Below, piece after piece: positions 54,538 through 61,620 of a DNA stretch of 64,000 nt (its first letter is position 1; the number at the start of each line of letters is the position of its first letter). A program made the position numbers and the translations under genes. Below the pieces are notes generated by a model. That model ran no database searches. It had not been told where the DNA came from and saw only the letters and a program-made list of their open reading frames with translations. The DNA comes from an uncultured Brachyspira sp. (lineage in GTDB: Bacteria; Spirochaetota; Brachyspiria; Brachyspirales; Brachyspiraceae), in assembly GCF_944388875.1 (NCBI RefSeq), contig NZ_CALXKQ010000008.1, positions 36,770 through 100,769 of the forward strand, written 5' to 3'.

Positions 54538-54592
54538 AAAAATCCTCTTATATATTAAAATTCATTATTCAATAGCCAATTATATTATTTAT

Positions 54593-55078
54593 TCATAACT
54601 TTTTCAAATTTAAAAAACTCTTCATACCTTCAAGTTTATTATATTTATTATAAAAAGCAACGATATGGAAACCGCATTTATTCACATAAAAATTTATATT
54701 ACGCTTTTCAAAATAAGGTGTATAACATGTCCAAAGTTCAGTTTGAGGATATTTATTTTCTATTGATTTCCAAGATAAATATCCCATTTTTTTATTTTGA
54801 TATTCAGGATAAATAAAAAAGAAATGAAGTTCATTATGTTTTGTTTTATCATTTATTTCTACTATTGCTCCGCCTATTTTTTCATTATTTAGAACTAAAT
54901 GATATGAATATATTTCTTCTGTATTTAAAGATTCTTCAATATCTTTTTCTTCTGGTACTTTATCCGTAATATCATCTTTAAAATAATGTTTTGCAGCAAA
55001 TACAAATGATTCTATTAATTTATTTTTAAAAATAGAAATATCATCTTTTTTAACATTTTCTAAAATTATATTATTCAT
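54593..55078 (-). CDS. GNAT family N-acetyltransferase
   Basis: This 161-residue GNAT protein has the acetyl-CoA region around HFFFIYPEYQNKKMGYLSWKSIENKYP; the usual Q/RxxGxG/A loop appears as QNKKMG. FYVNKCGFHIVAFYNKY matches motif B. It lies between parA and parB, 32 bases from the former and 55 from the latter, in the same direction. The substrate is unknown. It may be a chance insertion into the operon or an acetyl modifier linked to it. Confidence 0.85.
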   Translation of the reverse strand: MNNIILENVKKDDISIFKNKLIESFVFAAKHYFKDDITDKVPEEKDIEESLNTEEIYSYHLVLNNEKIGGAIVEINDKTKHNELHFFFIYPEYQNKKMGYLSWKSIENKYPQTELWTCYTPYFEKRNINFYVNKCGFHIVAFYNKYNKLEGMKSFLNLKKL

Positions 55079-55110
55079 ATAATAATCTCCAAGTATTAAA
55101 ATATTACAAG

Positions 55111-55875
55111 TTATTTAGATTTTTCAAGAAACTCTTTAGCAAATTCCCTATAGCTTCTTGCTCCTATGCAGTCTTTATCATAATCACTTATAGCTTTGCC
55201 GTATGAAGGAGCTTCGCTTAAACGTACATTTCTAGGTATCATAGTTTTATATGTTTTTTCTTTAAAGAAATTTACAACCTCACGCACAACATCAGCACTT
55301 AATTTCGTTCTGGCATCATACATTGTAAGAAGCACGCCCTCTATTTTTAATTCTTTATTAAGATTTTCTTTCACAAGAGATATTGTATTATTAAGTTCAG
55401 CTACACCATCTAAAGCATAAAACTCGCATTGTATAGGTATAAGTACAGAATCAGCAGCAGTTAATGCATTAAGAGTTAATATACCCAAAGTAGGCGGACA
55501 GTCAATAATAATATATTCATAATCATCTTTTACAGCCTCTATAGCCTTTTTTAATTTGTATTCTCTGGCTATTTCATTAACCAATTCTATCTGAGCACCT
55601 ACCAAATCGGAATCAGCAGGTATTAGAAATAAGTTTTCCTGATATGTAGGCATTATTACTTCTTTAGTTTCAGCTTCACCTATTAACAGATCGTATACGC
55701 TTTTTTCCATTTTATCTCTTGTAACTCCGACACCTAAACAAGCATTAGCCTGAGGGTCTACGTCTATCAAAAGAGTTTTATGTCCCATTGATGCAATTAC
55801 GGCACTTAAATTAACGGCTGTGGTTGTTTTTCCAACTCCGCCTTTCTGATTGACTATAGCTATAACTTTAGACAT
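55111..55875 (-). CDS. parA: Chromosome partitioning ATPase ParA/Soj
   Basis: The 254-residue protein is a deviant Walker-type ATPase that moves ParB-parS complexes and controls initiation. The deviant Walker A QKGGVGKTTTAVNLS has the signature Lys, Walker A' is LLIDVDPQANACLGVG, and Walker B YIIIDCPPTLGILTLNAL. VRLSEAPSYGKAISDYD is typical of chromosomal Soj. It is the first gene of the par operon. Confidence 0.96.
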   Translation of the reverse strand: MSKVIAIVNQKGGVGKTTTAVNLSAVIASMGHKTLLIDVDPQANACLGVGVTRDKMEKSVYDLLIGEAETKEVIMPTYQENLFLIPADSDLVGAQIELVNEIAREYKLKKAIEAVKDDYEYIIIDCPPTLGILTLNALTAADSVLIPIQCEFYALDGVAELNNTISLVKENLNKELKIEGVLLTMYDARTKLSADVVREVVNFFKEKTYKTMIPRNVRLSEAPSYGKAISDYDKDCIGARSYREFAKEFLEKSK

Positions 55876-55974
55876 CTCTATTTCCTTAAAACTAAAAATC
55901 TCATGAAATTAGATTATTATATCAAAATCGGGTATTTTATCAAGTTTTTATTATCTAAATTCTATATCAAAATA

Positions 55975-56002
55975 TTGACAAATGTATATTATTATATATA
56001 CT
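55975..56002 (+). promoter_or_regulatory. Promoter of the DUF1232 gene
   Basis: TTGACA, a 16-base spacer and TATACT, with an 75-base leader to the ATG at 56085. The surrounding 51 bases recur at 56490. Confidence 0.7.
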
Positions 56003-56084
56003 AATTTAATGATATATTAATTTAATATTTTTTAAATTATGTTATTAAATATTGCTAAATATATAAATTAAATAGGAGTTTTTT

Positions 56085-56414
56085 ATGAGTGAATATAATG
56101 GATACAATGATAATTCTAATAAGCCTGCTCAATCTGGAATAGTTCCTTGGATACCATTGATATTGGCGATTATATATACAGTTTCTCCTGTAGATTTAGT
56201 GCCTGATGTATTGCCTGTTATAGGCTGGTTTGAGGATGCATTATTTCTTTTAGTAGGAGGGCTTAACGGCATACAGAATGGTGTTGTAGAAGCTAATAGT
56301 TCCATAAGAAAAATAATTAAGTTCATAAAATGGGGGCTTTTAATAGTAGGGGTAATAGGTATTTTAATAGTTGTTCTTTTGGCTGTTTTGGTATTCAAAG
56401 TAGCTGCGAACTAA
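56085..56414 (+). CDS. DUF1232 (YkvA-like) membrane protein
   Basis: The 109-residue protein has two membrane helices (IPLILAIIYTVSP and WGLLIVGVIGILIVVLLAVLVF). The DUF1232 core YTVSPVDLVPDVLPVIGWFEDALFL is exact. Function unknown; small YkvA-like proteins occur widely and are mostly unstudied. AGGAG precedes the ATG. No close downstream gene shares its frame, and a second copy of its promoter follows. Confidence 0.88.
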   Translation: MSEYNGYNDNSNKPAQSGIVPWIPLILAIIYTVSPVDLVPDVLPVIGWFEDALFLLVGGLNGIQNGVVEANSSIRKIIKFIKWGLLIVGVIGILIVVLLAVLVFKVAAN

Positions 56415-56489
56415 AAAATAATATTATAATATTAACACATACTAATTATTATTGGTATGTGTTTTTTTATTATTATATGTATAAAATAT

Positions 56490-56517
56490 TTGACAAACAA
56501 GTATTATCATATATACT
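56490..56517 (+). promoter_or_regulatory. Promoter before the AAATC repeat and TPR gene
   Basis: TTGACA, a 16-base spacer and TATACT. The 51 bases beginning at TTGACA match those at 55975 at 43 positions. The transcript would carry the short repeat ORF at 56551 and then the TPR gene at 56707. Confidence 0.7.
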
Positions 56518-56550
56518 AATATAATGAAACATTAATTTAAGGTTTATTTT

Positions 56551-56583
56551 ATGTTAAAAATCAAATCAAATCAAATCAAATAA
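56551..56583 (+). repeat. AAATC pentanucleotide repeat inside a ten-codon ORF
   Basis: Nearly five copies of AAATC (56558-56581) follow ATG TTA AA, and AAGG lies 9-10 bases before the ATG. The frame ends in TAA after ten codons. It may be a leader peptide or a remnant of a repeat switch; see findings. Confidence 0.6.
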
Positions 56584-56706
56584 GAATTTTAATAAACTTT
56601 ATTAATCATTCTTTCAATTTAAAGTTAAAGTTTCAATATTTAATTAAAAACATATTAATGCCTTTCTTTTGGCATTTCAAGACAATTATAATTAAGGAGT
56701 ATAATT

Positions 56707-58440
56707 ATGAATTTAACACAGCAAGAACAAAACTATTATGAGCTTATAATTGACATGTTAGATGACGGTGTTATAGACGATAGCGAGAGGAATCTATTAG
56801 ATAAGAAAAAGGGTAGATACGGATTATCCGATTCAAGAGCAAAAGAGATAGAAGATTTTGCACTTCAAGAAATACAAAATAAAAATAAACCTAAGTTTAA
56901 CACAGAAGGCGAAGAAGAATATTATGAGCTTTTGGAAGATATGCTTGAAGATGGTGCTATAGATGAAAGCGGAAGAAGTTTATTGAATAAAAGAAAATCT
57001 AAATACGGTATATCAGATGAAAGAGCTAAAGAATTTGAGGATTATATAAAAAGTGTAAAGGGTATTAATAATGATAGTAGTAGCAATAATTTAGAATTAG
57101 AGTTAAAAGAAATTAATTCATTAATGGAAAATTCTGAATATGATAAAGTAATACAGAAATGTAAAGAGTTATTAAAAATTAATGTTGATAACCCTGAATT
57201 ATTATTAAATCTTGCTTATGCTTATTATAATAATGATATAGATGATGAGGCATTGAGAATAGGATTAAAAGGACATAATTTATTTAAATCAGATTATAGA
57301 TTTTATGGTTTTTTAGTTGATTTTTACAGGTATAAAGGTGAAAAAGATAAAGCTATTGATATATGCCAAAAATGTATTAAAGAATTTAATGGCAGTGCTG
57401 CCTCTATTCGTTTACTTGGATTTTATTATTATGATTGTTCAGAATATACAGAAGCAATTAAAGTTTTTAAAGATGTGATAAAAATCGATGATCAATATGC
57501 TATGGATTGGTATTATCTTGGAAATTCATATAGCTATTCAGATGAGGAAGGAAATGAAAAATATTATAAAGCCATAGAGGCATTTAAAAAGGCTTTAGAT
57601 TTAGATAAAGATAGTTTAGATATATTATCAAGTATAGCCCATAATTACGGAATGGCTGATGAATATAATAAAAAAATTCAAACATTAAATAAAATGTTAG
57701 AAATAGATCCAAATAATTCAGGCGTTTTATGTGATATTGCAAATACTTATTATTATATGGAAAATTATGATAAAGCATTAGAATATGCTTATAGAGGAAT
57801 AGATATTGATGATAATAATACTAATTTATACATCTCTTTATCTGATATTCTTTGGAAATTAGAAAGATATGATGAAGCTATAGATGAATTATATAAAGTT
57901 TTAAAAATATATAGGGAAACTGATTATTATGGTATTTATACTTTATATACTTTATCTGATCGTTTAGCTGATCAATATAGATATGATGAGGCGTTGGAAA
58001 TTTATGAACTAGCTTTAGAAAAAGAAGATAGTGAATATATTACAGCATATAGAATGGAAAGATTAGGAGAGCTATATTGTTTTAATGATAGATATTATGA
58101 TGCTATAGAAGTATTTAATAAATCTATGGAGATGAATGAAGATGATTTTTATGATTATGGTTTTTTAGCATCATCTTATTTAAATGTAGAAGATTATGAT
58201 AATGCAATATATTTTTATGAGAAAGCTATTGACAGGTATTACGATAATCCTTATTTGTGGAATGATTATGGTGTTGCTCTTGGAAGAGTTGGAAGAAAAG
58301 AAGATGAAAAAGAAGCATATAGAAAAGCATTGGAGTTAGACCCAGATTATGAATTAGCTAGGAATAATCTTCAAAATTGTAATTCAGGAAGTGATATAGT
58401 TTCTGGTATAGTTAAGGGTATAGGTAAGTTTTTTAAATAA
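56707..58440 (+). CDS. TPR-repeat protein with a doubled N-terminal helical domain
   Basis: This is a 577-residue protein. Two similar units of about 45 residues stand at the N-terminus: YYELIIDMLDDGVIDDSERN (about 9-28) and YYELLEDMLEDGAIDESGRS (about 77-96), each followed by a K-rich stretch and SD(S/E)RAKE. The units look like the short acidic TerB-type helical pairs seen in stress-response proteins. TPR units fill residues 140-560, for example YDEAIDELYKVLKIYRE and YDNAIYFYEKAIDRYYDNPYLW. It has no signal peptide. AAGGAG precedes the ATG. Partner unknown. Confidence 0.88.
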   Translation: MNLTQQEQNYYELIIDMLDDGVIDDSERNLLDKKKGRYGLSDSRAKEIEDFALQEIQNKNKPKFNTEGEEEYYELLEDMLEDGAIDESGRSLLNKRKSKYGISDERAKEFEDYIKSVKGINNDSSSNNLELELKEINSLMENSEYDKVIQKCKELLKINVDNPELLLNLAYAYYNNDIDDEALRIGLKGHNLFKSDYRFYGFLVDFYRYKGEKDKAIDICQKCIKEFNGSAASIRLLGFYYYDCSEYTEAIKVFKDVIKIDDQYAMDWYYLGNSYSYSDEEGNEKYYKAIEAFKKALDLDKDSLDILSSIAHNYGMADEYNKKIQTLNKMLEIDPNNSGVLCDIANTYYYMENYDKALEYAYRGIDIDDNNTNLYISLSDILWKLERYDEAIDELYKVLKIYRETDYYGIYTLYTLSDRLADQYRYDEALEIYELALEKEDSEYITAYRMERLGELYCFNDRYYDAIEVFNKSMEMNEDDFYDYGFLASSYLNVEDYDNAIYFYEKAIDRYYDNPYLWNDYGVALGRVGRKEDEKEAYRKALELDPDYELARNNLQNCNSGSDIVSGIVKGIGKFFK

Positions 58441-58462
58441 TTCTTTTTAAGTTAAAAAATAA

Positions 58463-58497
58463 AAAGGCAGGGGTTTTAATAATAATCTTCTGCCTTT
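58463..58497 (+). terminator. Probable terminator of the TPR gene
   Basis: AAAGGCAG and CTGCCTTT pair around a 19-base loop 22 bases after the TPR stop; the following sequence TTTAATAG is only moderately T-rich. Confidence 0.65.
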
Positions 58498-58736
58498 AAT
58501 AGTTTTTATATTATGTATACTGCTATTTTATGTTCTTATATAGTTAGTATTATTATGCAATAGTTTAACTTTAGTCATTAGGACTTTTAACAAAAAAAAG
58601 AATAAAAAAATTACAAACTTAATATATATAAATCATTACTTTCATCAAGTTTTATATATAAAATATTTACATTATATATATTTGCTTTTATGTTAAATAA
58701 TATAATTATTTTAGATTATATATTTTTTTTACTGTA

Positions 58737-58764
58737 TTGACAAAATTTTTATAACATATATTAT
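58737..58764 (+). promoter_or_regulatory. Promoter of the lipoprotein gene
   Basis: TTGACA, a 16-base spacer and TATTAT, ending 40 bases before the ATG at 58804. Confidence 0.65.
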
Positions 58765-58769
58765 AGGGG

Positions 58770-58791
58770 TATATTGTATTATAACAATATA
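58770..58791. promoter_or_regulatory. Palindrome between promoter and ribosome site of the lipoprotein gene
   Basis: TATATTGT and ACAATATA form perfect 8-base arms around a six-base centre. The dyad covers the likely transcription start and ends three bases before AGGAGG. It could be a repressor operator or a 5' mRNA hairpin that limits access to the ribosome site. Confidence 0.5.
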
Positions 58792-58803
58792 TAGGAGGTT
58801 TAT

Positions 58804-59202
58804 ATGAATAATAAAAGGATTCTAAAATTTATATTGTTAATGGGGATTCTTTCATTAACATCTTTATTCTTGTCTGGATGCTCATCATTATTTAACTCAG
58901 CTTCAAAATTCAGACCCTATGATTTAAGAGTTACTTGGAGAAATATGGATAATTACAGAGAAAGATTTACTATTTCTTCTTATGGAGTATTAACTTTTTA
59001 TAATGCTGATGGTACATCTAGCAGTCATTATATTGAGAATTGGGATAGGGAGAAATATAATGAAAAAAGTTATTATGAGTTAGTTATACCTAATCTTCCA
59101 ATTTTAGGAAACATTACGTTTTATTTTATGAGCGACAGTGAATGTGAAATAAGCTATGGAAGCATATCAGGTATAACTTATCATTATGAAAAAGTAAACT
59201 AA
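58804..59202 (+). CDS. Small lipoprotein of unknown function
   Basis: The 132-residue protein has a strong lipoprotein signal (FILLMGILSLTSLFLSGC, lipid on Cys26) and a perfect AGGAGG ribosome site. The mature part, about 105 residues, is rich in Tyr, Ser and Asn and predicted mainly beta-strand (WRNMDNYRERFTISSYGVLTFYNADG). It resembles short lipocalin-like or lipoprotein domains of spirochaetes, but I do not recognise a family. It is a single-gene unit with its own terminator. Confidence 0.8.
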   Translation: MNNKRILKFILLMGILSLTSLFLSGCSSLFNSASKFRPYDLRVTWRNMDNYRERFTISSYGVLTFYNADGTSSSHYIENWDREKYNEKSYYELVIPNLPILGNITFYFMSDSECEISYGSISGITYHYEKVN

Positions 59203-59218
59203 ATATAATATTTAAAAA

Positions 59219-59257
59219 TAAGCTGATAATTTTTAAGTTATCGGCTTATTTTTTTAT
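59219..59257 (+). terminator. Rho-independent terminator of the lipoprotein gene
   Basis: TAAGCTGATAA and TTATCGGCTTA pair over 11 positions (one G-U) around an eight-base loop, followed by a run of Ts. Confidence 0.88.
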
Positions 59258-59274
59258 ATTTAATTTCTTATGTA

Positions 59275-59335
59275 TTATTTTATTCTCTTATGCTTAAAAC
59301 TAATTCTATGGCTTACATAATCTTTTATTATTGCT
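59275..59335 (-). pseudogene. Duplicated remnant of the proA 3' end
   Basis: On the minus strand this stretch reads KDYVSHRISFKHKRIK followed by a stop, against NDYVTHKSSFKHKRIK at the true end of proA. The first 21 bases from the stop codon are identical and 39 of the first 48 match. It lies 129 bases beyond the real proA end, separated from it by an inverted repeat. It carries only about 20 codons. Confidence 0.7.
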
Positions 59336-59338
59336 AAT

Positions 59339-59398
59339 AAAAATTGTTAGTTAAATATCTCCTGCCATTCTAACGAATAGCATGTACTAACAATTTTT
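59339..59398 (-). terminator. 13-bp inverted repeat downstream of proA
   Basis: AAAAATTGTTAGT and ACTAACAATTTTT pair perfectly around a 34-base loop, starting six bases after the proA stop. The Ts at the end of the stem could serve as the terminator tract; the loop is longer than usual. Confidence 0.6.
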
Positions 59399-59403
59399 AT
59401 ATT

Positions 59404-60693
59404 TTATTTTATTCTCTTATGCTTGAAGCTAGATTTATGAGTAACGTAATCATTAACTATCTGATAGTTCCCGAAAATTTTGTATTTGTATATTGTTAAG
59501 CCTTCCAAACCTACAGGACCTCTTGCATGAGTTTTGTTTGTAGATATTCCTACTTCCGCACCGAAACCGTATCTGAATCCGTCAGAAAATCTTGTTGAAG
59601 CATTACAGTATACATTAGCAGAATCAACGAATGTCATAAATTTTTCTATATTATTTTTATCTTCGGATATGATTGAGTCTGTATGATGAGAGCCGTATTT
59701 GTTTATATGATTGTATGCTTCTTCTGTGTCTGATACTATTTTTAATGAAACTTCCTTATCTCCGTATTCAAAATGCCACTCTTTTACTTCGCCTATATCT
59801 AGTATTTTTTTTACCTTTTCACAGCCGTTCATTTTTATATCATTTTCTTTGAACAGCTTATAAAGTTTTGGCAAATATTCTGAAGCTATATTTTTGTTTA
59901 CAAGTATAGTTTCAACAGCATTGCATGCACTTGGATACTGAGCCTTTGAGTCCAAACATATTTTTAAAGCTTTTTCTTGATTTGCAGATTCATCTATATA
60001 TAAATGACATATACCGTCAGCATGACCTAATACAGGTATATTGGTATTTGACTTTATATACTGTACTAAACTGTTGCCTCCTCTTGGTATTATAAGATCA
60101 ATATATTTGTCCATTGACAATAATTCTTTTATATCCTCTCTTGTAAATACTAAATTAACAGAGTGCTTTGGAAATTCCTTTATACTATTTAGAGTTTCTT
60201 CTATTATGTTAAATATTGCTTTATTTGTATTTTCGCCTTCGCTTCCTCCTTTAAGTATAACAGCATTAGAAGATTTTATGCATAAAGAAGATATTTGAGA
60301 TATAACATCAGGACGAGCTTCAAATATTACAGCAATTAAACCAATAGGGCAGGATATTTTTTTTAATAATAAATTGTCGTCAAGCTCAGTTTCTAATAAT
60401 ACTTTATTAATAGGGTCTTCAAGTTTCACAACATCTCTTATACCAGATACAACATCTATTAATTTATTTTCATCTAGTTTTAATCTGTTAAACATTGATT
60501 TAGAAATTTTATTTTCATCAAGAAGTTTTTGAGCATATTCTAAATCCTTTTTATTAGCTTCAAATATTTTATCTTTATTTTCTTCTATTTTGTTTGCTAT
60601 TTCAAGCAAGGCTTTATTTTTTATATCAGTATCAAGCGATTGTAATATATATGTAGCTTCTTTTGCATTTTTTACTAAATCTATTAATTCCAT
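59404..60693 (-). CDS. proA: Gamma-glutamyl phosphate reductase
   Basis: ProA reduces gamma-glutamyl phosphate with NADPH in proline synthesis. The 429 residues include GLIAVIFEARPDVISQISSLCIKSSNAVILKGGSE, the catalytic Cys in AQYPSACNAVETIL, and the closing THARGPVGLEGLTIYKYKIFG. Length and motifs are normal. proB is not adjacent in the window. A partial copy of the 3' end lies downstream at 59275. Confidence 0.95.
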   Translation of the reverse strand: MELIDLVKNAKEATYILQSLDTDIKNKALLEIANKIEENKDKIFEANKKDLEYAQKLLDENKISKSMFNRLKLDENKLIDVVSGIRDVVKLEDPINKVLLETELDDNLLLKKISCPIGLIAVIFEARPDVISQISSLCIKSSNAVILKGGSEGENTNKAIFNIIEETLNSIKEFPKHSVNLVFTREDIKELLSMDKYIDLIIPRGGNSLVQYIKSNTNIPVLGHADGICHLYIDESANQEKALKICLDSKAQYPSACNAVETILVNKNIASEYLPKLYKLFKENDIKMNGCEKVKKILDIGEVKEWHFEYGDKEVSLKIVSDTEEAYNHINKYGSHHTDSIISEDKNNIEKFMTFVDSANVYCNASTRFSDGFRYGFGAEVGISTNKTHARGPVGLEGLTIYKYKIFGNYQIVNDYVTHKSSFKHKRIK

Positions 60694-60732
60694 AATATAC
60701 TCCGTAAATTTTTTATTTTATTGTTTAATGCT

Positions 60733-61602
60733 TTATTGTTTAAGCATCAAAGATACCCAATCATTTTTTGATTTTCTTAAAATAATATTGAGTTTATTTT
60801 CTCTTATAGCATTTTTCATAAATGATTCTTTTTCTAATAAAATACCTGATAATATTAAAGCAGAATCTTGTTTTAATAATGCCTTTAAGTCTGTAAGTAT
60901 TTCTATTAATATATCAGTTTCTATATTGGCAATAACCAAATCAAATTTAAAATTCATATTAATTAAATCTTTAGCACTTCCAAGCATAACATTATCTATT
61001 TTTATATCATTATATGAAGCATTATCAAGAGTACAATTAACAGCGTCATTGTCTATATCTATTGAAGCAATATTTCTAGCACCAAGCTTGTATGCAAATA
61101 ATGATAATATACCGCTTCCGCATCCTATATCTGCAATACTCTTTGAAGCCATATCATTATTATCAGAATATTCACTAATCATCTCAAGAGCAAGAGAAGT
61201 AGTTTCATGAGTACCAGTTCCAAATGCATACTGTTTTGCTATATATAAAATACTATCATCTGATTTTTCATTATCATTTTTTAGGTTAGGCACTATTGTT
61301 ACGCTGCCTATATCAAATGGTTTTAAGAATTCCATATATGATGTTAAATACTCTTCTGATTCTAATTCTTTAATATCATAAGTATATTTTGCAATATCAT
61401 TAATGTTTTTTTCTATAATTGATAAGTTACTTTTTAATATATTATTATTTTCATTATATATATTTACTATTGCGATTTTATCATCATTTATTGGAAACTC
61501 AATATTAAATCCAAGTATATTTAAATCCCCGTTTTCTATTACAGCCTCTATTATATCCTCAAATCCTCTCTCTAATGTTATAGATAATGAATGTATCAGC
61601 AT
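60733..61602 (-). CDS. prmA: Ribosomal protein L11 methyltransferase (PrmA-like)
   Basis: This SAM-dependent methyltransferase of about 289 residues has the PrmA layout. The SAM site is SIADIGCGSGILSLFAYKLGARNIASIDIDNDAV, the family entry motif is QYAFGTGTHETTSLALEMI, and the post-I motif DLVIANIETDILIEI contains the catalytic-pocket NI(E). The ATG at 61602 has CTGGAG at good spacing; the GTG at 61608 is the open-frame start. The N-terminal substrate-binding domain is present but divergent, so the methylated protein could differ from L11. Confidence 0.87.
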   Translation of the reverse strand: MLIHSLSITLERGFEDIIEAVIENGDLNILGFNIEFPINDDKIAIVNIYNENNNILKSNLSIIEKNINDIAKYTYDIKELESEEYLTSYMEFLKPFDIGSVTIVPNLKNDNEKSDDSILYIAKQYAFGTGTHETTSLALEMISEYSDNNDMASKSIADIGCGSGILSLFAYKLGARNIASIDIDNDAVNCTLDNASYNDIKIDNVMLGSAKDLINMNFKFDLVIANIETDILIEILTDLKALLKQDSALILSGILLEKESFMKNAIRENKLNIILRKSKNDWVSLMLKQ

Positions 61603-61620
61603 AATCACTCCAGTTTTTTA

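Larger units (their letters stand above)
58441..58803 (+). other. Intergenic region: terminator, AT-rich stretch, promoter and palindrome
   Basis: This 363-base gap holds no gene that I can support. It contains the hairpin at 58463-58497 (AAAGGCAG/CTGCCTTT), a probable terminator of the TPR gene with only a weak T-run. An AT-rich stretch without clear structure follows at about 58500-58730, and then the promoter and palindrome of the next gene. Confidence 0.7.

Noticed and set aside
55876..56084. Replication origin or parS next to parA
   Set aside because: The region is AT-rich, but I saw no DnaA-box cluster (TTATCCACA) and no TGTTTCACGTGAAACA-like site.
60590..61210. 206-codon plus-strand frame opposite proA and prmA
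   Set aside because: It crosses the ends of two well-supported genes on the other strand and has no motif or ribosome site.
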